Part shown: positions 35,364-46,160 of the stretch, in pieces
Layout of the letters: every line of letters starts with the position of its first letter
Numbering within the stretch: the first letter of the stretch is position 1
Assembly: GCA_027627225.1 (NCBI GenBank)
Contig: CM051030.1
Coordinates: 20,975,105-21,039,104, forward strand
Source: Congeria kusceri
Lineage: Eukaryota > Mollusca > Bivalvia > Myida > Dreissenidae
Reading direction: 5' to 3'
DNA: 64,000 nt
The notes under the pieces: generated by a model
Databases searched by the model: none
Told to the model about the DNA's origin: nothing
Seen by the model: the letters and a program-made list of their open reading frames with translations, nothing else
Translations under genes and position numbers: made by a program

Positions 35364-36094
35364 CTAAACGCTTGCACGCTCACAGAACTTGCTCAGTCGT
35401 TGTTCCACTGGTTCACCGACAAACCGACCTGTTTCTATCCCGAGGGACAGGATTCCGCTCCTGAACTGGCATAGCGTGGAGCATTCACTTTTACTTAGAT
35501 TCATGTTTATGTATGCTTCGCAACAAAATTTGTGCTTGAACAACCTGTATTTCCTAAATTTAGGAACATGTAGAACATCCGTTTTCCATTTATGGTCGTA
35601 GAACGTCTGGAGATGTTGTTCGACCATAGACATAGCGACAATAGACTTGGATTCAAAGTAACCAAAGTAACCATTTATATTTAACGTGTTCATTACTTTT
35701 TTTTATTTCAGTTGACCAGTTATTGACGTTGTTGTGAATGGTATTGTTTAGTAATCCTGCGATCGTCCATGCGATTGAGCCGGTTCCACAGGCGTATCAT
35801 TGAGTGCCAATGTCGATATGTGCTCGGCAGCCAACCCGTGTCTTCAACTTTTGACAGAATGGGTGTGAATCTGTGGACACCAAGGAAGTAACGCATCGCC
35901 CTGTGTTGAACATTGTCTATACTTTGGTACATCTTAAAGCCCCACACGGCAGAGCAGTAGTTCATGACGGGCGTTACACAAGAATTAAACAATTTTTCAA
36001 ACGATTTAAACCCGAAGTCTTTCATATTGTGGGTCTTGCTGATAAATGAACCCAGGGAACGACCGGCTGAAGTCACTTTTTCGTAAAATAACAC
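35364..36094 (-). pseudogene. C-terminal portion of the LINE
   Basis: 'FEKLFNSCVTPVMNYCSAVW' and 'NVQHRAMRYFLGVHRFTPIL' (36094-35720) are followed in another frame by 'LSKSECSTLCQFRSGILSLG' and 'ETGRFVGEPVEQRLSKFCE' (35693-35364). This is the usual tail of invertebrate non-LTR RT proteins ('A.FR.G...L..E.GR', '..R.C..C'). The final zinc-knuckle-like cysteines are not intact. Confidence 0.7.
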
Positions 36095-36112
36095 ACCAAG
36101 ATATTGGTACCT

Positions 36113-36620
36113 CTAACACCAGTCATTTACTTGATTAAGCGTTGTTTGTAGATCACCTTCAGACTTGGCCATTAGTACTATATCGTCGGCATATAGGAGC
36201 ATGGAGAGCTTCTGGTCGCCTATCTGGAACCCGAGATTAAGGTCATTAATCTCATGGATGAGATCATTGGCGAAGACGGCGTACAGTGTCGGAGATGAAT
36301 TGCAGCCCTGTTTTACGCCAGAAAAAAAACTAAACCATTCACTCATTTTGTTATTTAAACGAACAGCTGAAACAGTTCTTATTTATTTGTTGTTAATTGA
36401 GTTGTACAGTTTACCATCTTTTCCATTAACGAGCAATTTGTATAGTATCATGTCGCTGTAAATGTAATCGAAGCAACGTTTTAGAGCACTGTATGCAGTG
36501 AAGACCTGGCTGTTGCTTCTGATAATGCTATTCAACGTGAAGACGTGATTCTCACACGATCTGTCTGATCGGAAGCCATTCGGGATTCTCACACGGCCTG
36601 TCTGATCGGAAGCCATTCTG
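36113..36620 (-). pseudogene. Reverse transcriptase portion of the LINE
   Basis: The two frames are 'NGFRSDRSCENHVF...FTAYSALKRCFDYI' (36616-36383) and 'SGVKQGCNSSPTLYAVFAND' ... 'LSMLLYADDIVLMAKSEGDL' (36346-36113). They carry the RT motifs around G-F-R, the first catalytic Asp region (D replaced: 'YSALKRCFDYI' where F/L-D-x-x-K-A-F-D is usual), Q-G-C and YADD. A frameshift separates them and a small duplicated 'gattctcacac..ctgtctgatcggaagccattc' occurs at 36549-36616. Confidence 0.75.
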
Positions 36621-37063
36621 TTCGTCTGATAGAATCTCGTTATTTTCCAGGTATGCGGTCACGCGCCTATTCAGAAATGACGTGTACTATTTACTGCACG
36701 ATAGCAGACTAATTACCAGATAATGGATTTACGCCATATTGACGGGATATTACTAGTATCGACTATGAGTTGAAACAAATGTTGCAGAGTGATGATAACC
36801 GCCTGGTGTTTACATCGTATGGTAGTTCGTCGATTCCACATGCTGAACCACTTTTAGATTTGAGTACTTCTAGGCTATTTCTTCAACTGGCACAATTGAG
36901 TTCAGCTCGGTCTTCGATTCGTACAGAGGGTCTTCCATTATGTTGCACCAAGTACTGGTACTGTGCTACATTTCCGATTTGATAATGTCACAGAGATCGC
37001 CGTAGATGGAATCTATTTCCGACTGAGTTTCACAATCTATTTTTGTTATCAGTTGTGCAATGG

Positions 37064-37782
37064 CTAGTCGTGACATTTTACTTTCATGAAATGCTGGGGA
37101 AGTCTCTTTAAGTTGTAGCATACACCGCTAGGGGTGGCCTCATTGTTTGGTAAACAGTGATTATAGTCCGTTTCAAACGTTGCTATCAGCACAGAGTGAT
37201 CAGGTATGCGTGACCGTTCTTCCAGAAGTCCATGCAGTAAGTTCTTTTCAACAATAGATTGTGGTGTCAGTACTTTAAAGTCTTTGCCAGTGCAAACTAC
37301 ATCATGAATAACACAAATGTAATCGGCGACGGATCGGCCTTTCTTTGACACGCAAATTAAATTACCATTCAGCTCATCGAATCGTCCGTATAGGCAACAT
37401 ACTTTAGCATCGTTCAAGAATTGTATAAAATCATGTCCATGCAGATTCAGACTTGTGTCTATAGGTATCCGTGCAGGCACGTCGTCACACTGAACTGATA
37501 TTTCCGATAATGTTCCACTCCTGGAGTTGAAGTCCCTCAAAATAAACATACGGTCAAATTCACCATATGCATAGCCGAGGGATAAAAAATGAGCAAAGAA
37601 CGATTGAACGTCTTTTCCACGTGTAGAGTTTTCAGGTGGTAGGTTACAGTTAAGTATTAAAAACTCTTTTTCGGTTGCTTTATTTACGAATTTCACACCC
37701 AGAATTCCATCGTAAGACTTGTCAACGACTTTAAGATTGTGCGTTTCGAGCATGGGGTTGCGGACACAAATACCAATATTAT
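37064..37782 (-). pseudogene. AP-endonuclease portion of the LINE
   Basis: It is open for about 230 codons. The start of the visible part is 'NIGICVRNPMLETHNLKVV', with 'FLILNCNLPPENS', 'FILRDFNSRSG', 'SVADYICV' and 'IPDHSVL' following. These match the G-D-F-N and S-D-H segments of EEP-type endonucleases, but the glycine of GDFN is Arg and the Ser of SDH is Pro. The N-terminal part with the first metal-binding residues is missing. Confidence 0.75.
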
Positions 37783-37794
37783 TTCATTATTGTT

Positions 37795-37812
37795 TTAATT
37801 ATTATTATAATT

Positions 37813-37844
<32 letters not shown>

Positions 37845-37908
37845 GTTATTATTATTATTTTATTAAACAACAATTATTATTATTATTTAATATTTAACGT
37901 TAATTATT

Positions 37909-37954
<46 letters not shown>

Positions 37955-37985
37955 ATAATAATAATAATAATATATTATTATTATT
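37795..37985. repeat. ATT/AAT microsatellite
   Basis: (ATT)n runs pass into (AAT)n runs with a few interruptions, making inverted halves that could fold. It lies between the LINE and the small tail exon. Confidence 0.95.
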
Positions 37986-38069
37986 AAATGGTATGATCAT
38001 AACTGCAAAATTTAAATGCAAAATACGAAAAGTAACAATCTTTTCACTTAAAAACGGGTTTGCTCTTAC

Positions 38070-38123
38070 CATTATTTCCTGGAGCACTGACTGTTGTTTC
38101 ATATAGATTGTTTTCTAATGATT
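38070..38123 (-). CDS. Short cytoplasmic-tail exon with a tyrosine motif
   Basis: The acceptor is 'tttattttcag|AA' and the donor 'AATG|gtaaga', 18 codons, phase 1-1, so it continues the TM exon in frame via a Glu codon. It encodes 'SLENNLYETTVSAPGNN'. The N-x-x-Y-E-T-T context could be a phosphotyrosine docking site; that is inference. The small size makes it less certain than the domain exons. Confidence 0.65.
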
Positions 38124-39164
38124 CTGAAAATAAATAGGAAACTACCTATCAGTATTTGTCACAATAGCAATTTGTATCGACACTGATAAAGTAAAATTTA
38201 CATTGTATATCAATGAACAATAGTGGCAAAAGAAAGACTACAATTACCAGGGGTTCCAAATCAAACTTCGAACGAAAATTTAAATGTGGTTGTGATGACA
38301 AAAAAGAAATGGGAGCCCGAGACTGCAAGATAGTATTTCAAACTAGAACGTCCTTCTACCTGTGAAACGTTGGAGTAAATGAAACGTCGGAATACGTGAC
38401 ATTGGTTTATCAATTTTAAAGGGGCGTAACGACGTCTCATACGGTATAATAATTTTAAAAATAAAATAATATTTTTTATGAAGTATATATTAAATGATAA
38501 CTTCAAACATAGGTCTCGTTTATTTACAAACAGCTTTTTGTAATAATACAAAAATTGTCACCGTGACACTTTTCGCGGTCGCGAGAAAATTAGTAGTAGT
38601 AGTACAATCGATATGAATGAAGTGTACATGAAGTACCGGTACGCGCGTGCGCACTAATGAAAAATGTAGCCTCACGTAGAATATATTATATTCTCATATG
38701 AAGACCCGACCGGTGAAATCGATGTCTAAAAGAAAATCACAAGTTTTAATATGTGCAATTATTGGAATGGAGTTGGAACTGACGCAAAAAGGTGATGACA
38801 CTATTCATTTCCAGAAATAGAATACAATTCAAGGACGATATCTGGCCGACGATAATCCAACAAAAGTTGAGACTATTTAGGCCAAGAACACAATGCCCAC
38901 CAAAATAGGGTATTTCTTAACTTTCAAAATCGAAACAAAGCAAAGCCTGTTCATTCACCGGAAATATATGTACATAAATATAAAAGTAGTCTATGCATAT
39001 CATTAAAGTCACAATTCACAATGAAGTCGCAATTCGATCGTCGGACAATCAGTAAGGGCAGTCCTAGGTTATACATTCAGAAAGAGTTTTAAGACTTAAA
39101 GAACATTTAACAGTGTATTGAATGTTCATGTTGTTTTAATAAATACACAAACAAGTTGTCAAAC
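38124..39164. other. Intron between TM exon and tail exon
   Basis: No further exon was accepted. An open stretch on the minus strand at 38340-38440 ('PYETSLRPFK...') has a donor-like end but no usable acceptor. Confidence 0.5.
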
Positions 39165-39296
39165 CTTGCACTGGGATGCACTTGATTCTGTATTTTCGCA
39201 GTACAATACACAGCAGCATAACTACAAAAACTCCAAACAGCCCTCCTGTAATTCCTCCAGTAATTGCTCCAGTATTAGCACCTGTTGAAGGTGACA
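39165..39296 (-). CDS. Transmembrane exon
   Basis: The acceptor is 'ttttaactag|TG' and the donor 'CAAG|gtttga', phase 1-1, 44 codons. A short S/T-rich juxtamembrane piece and a Gly/Ile-rich start ('GANTGAITGGITGGLFG') are followed by the hydrophobic 'VFVVMLLCIVL' and the basic stop-transfer 'RKYRIKC'. This makes the product a type I membrane protein with a cytoplasmic C-terminus. Two GG-containing pairs could favour helix packing. Confidence 0.88.
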
Positions 39297-39571
39297 CTAG
39301 TTAAAACATAGAGATGATTGAAACAAATGATCTCAAAATAATTACACATATTATAAAGCAATGTATTAGATCATTAATACATTTAATAAAAATCCGATTT
39401 CATAGAAATGAACAATCTTTTTTTTTATGCCAATGCAATATAGAACTGTTCTGCTTGAATACAATTTCAGAATTCAACGACAATGTTTAAGTTGTATAAT
39501 ATGTTAATGCAGTACTACACTATTAAAACAAACAAGAACACAAATACATGTAGCATGGCCCAAAAGCTTAC

Positions 39572-39920
39572 TTGCACATGTATGCAAAACATTACACGAT
39601 GTTGGAAACAGAGGGATTAGACGGACGTGGGGCGCTTACATAAGTTAATCATAGTCATTTTCACATATTTAACAGCGTGTTCAGAGATGTTTCATGTAAA
39701 ATGTCAACAACAGACGACATGTAGAGACAAGAATCAGACTAATTTGCACATGTATGCAAAACATTATACGATGTTGGAAACAGAGGGCTTAGACGGACCT
39801 GGGGAGCTAACATTAGTTAAATTAATCATAGTGATTTGCACATATTGAACAGCGTGTTCAGAGATGTTTCATGTAAAATTTCAACAACAGACGACATATA
39901 GAGACAAGAATCAGACTAAT
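39572..39920. repeat. Two-copy tandem repeat (~171-177 bp)
   Basis: 'ttgcacatgtatgcaaaaca' occurs at 39572 and 39743, and 'agaatcagactaatt' closes the units near 39730 and 39907. The shared middle is 'gatgttggaaacagaggg', 'ttagacggac' and 'cgtgttcagagatgtttcat'. It lies in the intron 5' of the TM exon. Confidence 0.85.
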
Positions 39921-40940
39921 TCGTAGGAATGTGATAAAGGGAAAATGTTTGATGCAAATGTTGACAATGGACGACGTAGAGAATCATTTTGAGGAATTAT
40001 ATACAAGGTCACCCAAGGAACAATCCTTTAACATTATACAACATACAAATACAAGGGAAATTGACCTTTGGCGGCAATGTTTTATTGAATCAAAATTATT
40101 GTAAGAAATTGGGTATAGGGTCAACCAAGAAACATTTCTATGAAATTATTTCGATATCCCGCAAGTGGTTTCCTGACAAGATTAATAACGTTTTCAATAA
40201 AAATAAAGTCATATAAGGAAAACTGGCCAAAATCATTTGAGAAACTTTGGTAGAGAACAGCCCTAGAAACTTTTTTGGTGAAATTATTTCGAAATCCAAC
40301 CAGGGCTTTAGTATGCGATGTCATGTATATATTTTTCTATTTATAGCTGGTGCAGCGGACTAAAACAATTAGAGCTAACTTTAGTAGAGGACCACCAAAG
40401 AAACATTTCTGTGAACTTTCATTAAATCCGGATCAAGGGTTCTAGAAGAGATGTCGTTTTATTTTAAAGAAAAATTTAGGCACGACAATACGACGGACGA
40501 ACCTCCATGGTATAAGCACGCTGGCCGAATGGCATTCGGCCTGTAGAGGTCTTGAAGACAAATTTTAGATAATTCAAGGGTCAAACAACTGCAGTCCCTG
40601 GCGCAATTTCGTTGATTATTGAACTTGTCCAAAATGTTATGCCCGCTCACATTTTATGAAGTTTCATGAAGATCAGATGAAAACAATAAGAGTGAAAACG
40701 ACTAAATTTTAAATAATAACGGGGCCATAACTCTGCAGATTCTGGGGCGATATAGCTAATTATCAATCGTGGCCCTGCTCTTATTCCCTCAAACATATTC
40801 AAGAAGTTTGGTAAAGCTTGGATGAACACTGGTGGACTTAATATGGGAAACGAACATGGTCTTCCGACATATCAACCGACCAAACTACCAACTGACTGAC
40901 ATTAGCAAACCAATGTATTACGCCATCCTTCATGGGACGG
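39921..40940. repeat. Dispersed non-coding repeat in intron
   Basis: Related phrases 'gggtcaaccaagaaacatttctatgaaattatttcg', 'cagccctagaaacttttttggtgaaattatttcg' and 'gaccaccaaagaaacatttctgtgaa' mark tandem degenerate units. The later part reads 'ggggccataactctgcagattctg'. No exon is present. Confidence 0.6.
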
Positions 40941-41338
40941 TGGGGGGCATAGTTAACAAACAGGTCATGTATTCGCATCACTGAACAGTATTGAAATTGG
41001 TGTAAGTGTTCATTGTTTCGTTGGCATCCCCAATTAGCAGTTACATTTATTAACAAGATATTGCCAATAGTATGGTACACAGGAATATATACTCTGTTAA
41101 TTTTTCGAAATCATACAATGAGATAAACAATCATAAAATAAACCTTGCATTCATCCATGCTGTACATCAGCCGTGGGACCATCTATACAGCAGAATCTTG
41201 GATGAATTTATTCAATGGATGTTCAATCCGTCTACTATTTGACATGAAAGATCCATTGATAGCAATAAACAATTTACAAGAATATATAGAAATACCAGTA
41301 CTGAATATGACTACACAAAAATTGATGTAAGTGCATAC

Positions 41339-41644
41339 CGATATGCTTCAGTGTTGAAAATGTTTCATTAACAGATGATGATTTCCCTTTATCATTAAAT
41401 GCATAAAGCTCCACCTCGTAATCCGTATCACTCTGAAGATTGGTCAGCACAAGAAACATGTTTGATGATGCTACATCTGTGATGTTATGAGCAGTCCATA
41501 TGTCGTTGCTGTTCACTTTACGAAGCAGTAGGTGAAATGTTTGAGAAAGACCACCGTTAAATCCAGCTTTCCACGTAATATTTGCTGATGTCTCTGTCAC
41601 AGATTCCTCAATAATGATAAGGTTTGTTGGTGGGCTAGGCTTGT
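41339..41644 (-). CDS. Fibronectin type III exon
   Basis: The acceptor is 'ttgttttag|AC' and the donor 'ATCG|gtatgc', phase 1-1, 102 codons. FN3 hallmarks are the opening 'PSPPTNLIIIEE', the B-strand 'SANITWKAGFNGG', the 'LTNLQSDTDYEVELYAFND' E-F region (L..L...T.Y...V.A.N pattern) and the closing 'GKSSSVNETFSTL'. This is the single membrane-proximal FN3 module. Confidence 0.92.
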
Positions 41645-41771
41645 CTAAAACAAACACAAACAGACTTTAATAAAATAAACAACAAGAATACAGTTTGTTT
41701 GGTACAAAAATATATATACTTTACAACAACATCAGCACAATGTTGGTGTATTATTAATCACTCGCATATAC

Positions 41772-42095
41772 CAAGCGCATTCAAATGAAAAGTCCAATGC
41801 ACTTCCTCAGATCCACTGATGGCCAATTGATACTGGCCATAGTCCTGCACTTCCACATCTACTATGGTGAGATTGCATGTAGTGAAACTGTCCCCAAATC
41901 CACTCATTCTCAAGCTAATCACAGTTCTGTTGCTTGGCAGAGGTTCGCAGGAAATGTTATTGCATTTCTTCCAGCCAAACCTGGATTGTTCCAGTGGTGG
42001 ATATGCAAGTGCAGTAAAACTTAGAGTAGCGTTGACATGTTGTGCGCTTGTTACGTTGTAAGAAAGCGTGACGCTAGGTGCAGCCCTCGGAGAGC
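41772..42095 (-). CDS. Degenerate Ig-like exon 9, no canonical disulfide (Ig9)
   Basis: The acceptor is 'tttatcgcag|GC' and the donor 'CTTG|gtatat', phase 1-1, 108 codons, open throughout. The text runs 'APSVTLSYNVTSAQHVNATL' ... 'RFGWKKCNN' ... 'EVQDYGQYQLAISG'. The D-x-G-x-Y-x-C pattern of the F strand is kept except that Cys is Leu, and no Cys lies on the B strand ('LSFTALAY'). Other cysteines (KKCN, SCEP, TTCN) are present. It sits directly before the FN3 domain. Confidence 0.8.
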
Positions 42096-42477
42096 CTGCG
42101 ATAAAAACAATGGTTCATGACAACAATTTAATCAACTACTATTCTTGGTGTACAAGCACTATTTTCAATAAAACTATAATGGGTTATTAATTATTACACT
42201 TTTTAACTTACATTTATTTTGGTGCTTTGCTGGGATACGACAGACAATATATTCCAAGAATATGGCTGTGACAAAGATGTAATATGCATTTGGCTGACAA
42301 AACATTGTTTTTAAATGACTTTTCACATAAGTTAACACTTCTTTTTCCAAAACAGACCAACAGGGATACTGAATGACTCCATATTAAGTATCAGTGCATA
42401 TATTAGTGATTATTTCAGCTTGCGTGACTAGAATAACTGGTAAAAACTCAGTCATACATCAACTGTACCAATATATT

Positions 42478-43990
42478 TAGGGAGACAAAAAGTAAGCAAG
42501 AGTCCCTGAAGGGACAGATGCTCTACTGGTCCCACGGCTACTTTTTAGACCAGAAGCATCACTTAAACAACTTTAAAGAGGAAAGTAAGCCAATGCTAAT
42601 TCCCAAATATAAAACGCTTCGGTTTGTTTTAGTTTTAAGTAGTTTTCAAAAACATGATTTAGAAAGGTTTTTCCTTTTTAATGTAACAAATTTTGAACCA
42701 AGGGCAGGTCATTTTTAACCAAGGCACTATTTTAGCAGTTTTGCTAAAGTGACAATCAGGCAATGTTATACATATAATAAGAGCTGTCTCAGGACAGCGT
42801 GCTCGACTATTCAACCGCTTTATCAGAAGTATGGTCCTTTATCACTACACACAAGAACAAGAAGGCCATGATGGCCCAACGCGCTCACCTGAGAACTGGT
42901 ACAGATGAAGACCATACTGTTGTGACAGGTTTGAACATTAAGGTATCTGAACAATATGCAAAGGGGGAAAGGATCAATTTTGATTTAAAACATCGGTTAG
43001 TGTAATGGGCTAATGAAAGTACGAGTTGGGTAGTGGATTTGCGATGTTTTTTCTAATGGTTCTCAAATCATTTTTCTCGATATTCTGACCGGACCCTTTT
43101 TCATTAAGTCAGTCACAATTCTGGACAAGAGGGCCATGATGGAACTAGGTCGCTCACCTGATATCCATGTATGAAATTTAATTAAAATATCTCATTATGT
43201 TGTCAAGTTATTGAGCAAAAACTGTTTTTCTATTTTTAGTAACAGTGCCCTTGACCCCACCCACCATATACGTAAAGCAAGGTCTCATTATAAGGTATCT
43301 ACATATGAAGTTTCATTAAATATCTGAATGCGTTCTTAAGTTATTGAAGGTAAACCGTTTTTCTTCTTTTAATAACAGTGACCTAGACCCCACCAACCCC
43401 ATAAGCAAACCCAAGTGAGGTCTCGATATAAGATATGTGTTTTAAGTTTCATTAAAATATCCCAATGCGTTCTCAAGTTATTGAGCGAAAACAATTGTTC
43501 TATTTTAAGTAACGGTGACCTTGACCCCACCCACCCCATATGCAATCCCAAGCAATGTCTCAATATAAGGTACTTACGTATTTAGTTTCATTAAAATAGC
43601 TCAATGCGTTCTCAGGATAATTAACGGAAACCATTTTTCTATTTTTAATAACGGTGACCTTGACCCCACCCACCCAATATGCAACCCCAATCGAGGTCTC
43701 AATATTATGTATTTATGTATTAAGTTTCATTAAAATATCTCAATGCATTCTCAAGATATTGAGCGGAAACCATTTTTGTATTTTTAGAAACAGTGACCTT
43801 GACCTCGAACCCTCCAATCCCATTTGCAATCCCATGCGAGGTGTCGATATAAGGTATCTATGTATTAAGTTTCATTAAAATATCTCAATGCATTCTAAAG
43901 TTATTCAGCGGAAACCATTTTTCTATTTTTAGTAAAAGTGACCTTGACCCCACCCATCCCATATGCAATCCCAAAGTCTCGATATAATGT
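42478..43990. repeat. Intronic modular repeat: head and ~145-bp 'gaccttgaccccacccacc' units
   Basis: Heads 'agagctgtctcaggacagcg' (about 42780) and 'aagagggccatgatgg' (43124) precede units carrying 'gtgaccttgaccccacccac', 'ccatatgcaatccca', 'gaggtctcgatataaggtat', 'aagtttcattaaaatatctc' and 'gttattgagcggaaacc'. The units recur at 45470-45710, 51095-51200, 54440-55135 and 56660-56870. They are non-coding. Confidence 0.8.
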
Positions 43991-45260
43991 TTCAACCAAA
44001 TATGAAACCGCTGCGCCTTGTGGTTTCAGAGAAGAATTTTAAAATCATTTTGCCATTTACGTCTATATCAAACATGTGAGCCCCGAGGGGTGAGGCCAGT
44101 TTTGACCACATGGGCATCATTTGAACAATCTTTGTAGAGGACCACTTTATATCATTACATACCAAATATGAAACCTCCGGGCCTTGCAATTTCAGGAAAG
44201 AAGATATTTAAAGTTTGCTATTTAAATCTATATAAACATTGTGACCCCCAGGGTGTGACCAGTTTCGACCCTAGGGTAATCATTTGAACAATCTTTATAG
44301 AGGACCATTATACAATGTTACATACCAAATATGAAACCAATGGGCCTTTTGGTTTCTGAGGAAAAGATTTTTAAAGTCATTTTGCTATTTAAGTCTATAT
44401 AAACTATGTGAGCCACGGGGTGTGGCCAGTTTTGACCCCAGGGGCATCATTTGAACAACCTTTGTAGAGGACTACTATACAATGTTGCATACCAAATATG
44501 AAACTTCTGGGCTTTGAGTTTTCAGAAAAAAAAATTAAGTCATTTTACTATTTAAGTCTATATTAACCATACGACCCCTAGGGTGTGCTCAGCTTTGACC
44601 CCAGGGGCATCATTTGAACAATCTTTGTAGAGGACCACTACACAATGTTACATACCAAATATAAAACCTCTAGGTTTTGAAGATTTAGAGGAGATTTTTA
44701 AAGTCATTTTGCTATTTAAGTCTATATAAACCATGTGACACCCGGGGTGTGGCCAGTTTTGACCTTAGGGGCATCACTTGAACAATCGTTATAGAGAATC
44801 ACCATACATTGTTACATACCAAAGATGAAAACTCTGTGCCTTGCAGTTTCAGAGGAGAAGTCTATATAAACCATGTGACACCCCTACCACCCCCCCTACC
44901 CCGGCTGTGCCCAGTTTTGACCCCATGGGCATTATTTTAACAATCTTTGTAGAGGACCGCAATACAATGTTACATACCAAATATGAAACCTCTGGGTCCT
45001 GCGGTTTCAGAGGAGAAAAATTTTAAAGTCATTTTGCTATTCAAGTCTATATAAACCATGTGACCCCTGAGGTGTGGCCAGTTTTGACCCCCAGGGTATC
45101 ATTTGAACAATCTTTGTAGAGGACCACTATACAATGTTACATACCGAATATGAATTCTCTAAGCCTTGTGGTTTCAGAGATTTTTAAAGTCATTTTGCTA
45201 TACAAGTCTATATAAACCATGTGACCCCCGGGGTGTGGCCAGTTTTGAGCCAGTGCTAAT
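43991..45260. repeat. Intronic ~175-bp tandem repeat ('accaaatatgaaacc' family)
   Basis: About seven degenerate units carry 'accaaatatgaaacctctgg', 'ttttgctatttaagtctata', 'ggggtgtggccagttttgac', 'ggggcatcatttgaacaatc' and 'ttgtagaggaccactataca'. It is embedded between blocks of the preceding family. Confidence 0.85.
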
Positions 45261-45469
45261 GTTGTGATCTGACCCAAATAACAATCCCATCCCAGATTTT
45301 ATGGTCATACACATACTGTGCAAGCAAGGTCAAGATTGAATAAAAAATGTAGTCCTTATCGCGATAACGGTCCAAATTGTTGATGGCATACTGACGATGG
45401 ACGACGGATGACGCCAGATAGCTCCCCTATACGAATAGTTCACCGAGCACTATGTGCTCACTGACTACG

Positions 45470-46160
45470 TGCCTTGACCTTGACCCCACCCATCCCATAT
45501 GCAATCCAAAGCGAGGTCTCGATATAAGGTATCTATGTATAAAGTTTGATTAAATATCTCAATGCATTCTCAAGTTATTGAGGGGAAACCGTTTTTCTAT
45601 TTTTAGTAACAGTGACCTTGACCTTGACCCCACCCACCACATATGCAATCCCAAGGGAGGCCTCGATATAAGGTATCTATGTATGAAGTTTCATTACAAT
45701 AGCTAAATTCGTTTTTGAGTTATAGAGATATGGAGTTCTTGCACGCAAACTTTAACCTGAATTTCATAGTACAAAAGGGGCATAATTCTGCTAAAATGCT
45801 GGTCATAGTTATAGGTCTTGGCCAGTGACCTTATATAATGACCCTGTAGGCATGTGTGAAGTTTTAATTCAATATATGTAGTAGATATAGAGATATGGAA
45901 TTGTTGCATGCAAACTTTAACCTGATTTTCTAAGTACAAAAAGGGGCATAATTCTGCTAAATTGCAGGTCAGAGCTACGGGTCTTGGTCAGTGACCTCAC
46001 ATAATGACCCTGAACACATGTGTGAAGATTCAATTGAATATATATAGTAGTTACAGAGATATGGACATGTTGCACACAAACCTTAACCAGAGCATTATGC
46101 AGACGCCCAGCACGGGTGAGCAGTATAGCTCAATAGTCAAGCTTAAAAATCAAACGACCT
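45470..46160. repeat. Intronic repeat, closing modules
   Basis: A return of the 'gaccttgaccccacccacc' units is followed by two ~170-bp units with 'gagatatggagttcttgcac', 'caaactttaacctga' and 'aaaaggggcataattctgct'. It ends in 'gacgcccagcacgggtgagcagtatagctcaatag...aagcttaaaaatc', the same terminus found at 25000-25068 and 55365-55432. Confidence 0.75.

Larger units (their letters stand above)
35364..37790 (-). mobile_element. Broken AP-endonuclease/RT non-LTR retrotransposon
   Basis: On the minus strand the order is an AP endonuclease (from about 37782), an RT with YADD, and a C-terminal region. It is split over several frames and internally deleted between endonuclease and RT (about 36620-37060). 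The 5' side abuts an ATT microsatellite (37795-37985). The C-terminal text resembles jockey/CR1-type LINEs of invertebrates; the clade is not certain. It lies in the presumed tail intron of the Ig/FN3 receptor, on the same strand. Confidence 0.8.

Noticed and set aside
38340..38440. Possible extra tail exon on the minus strand containing PYETS
   Set aside because: It has a donor-like end in phase 1 but no AG acceptor at a usable distance upstream.
41785..42061. Plus-strand open frames over Ig9
   Set aside because: They are antisense to the spliced Ig9 exon, whose borders and phase fit the neighbouring exons.
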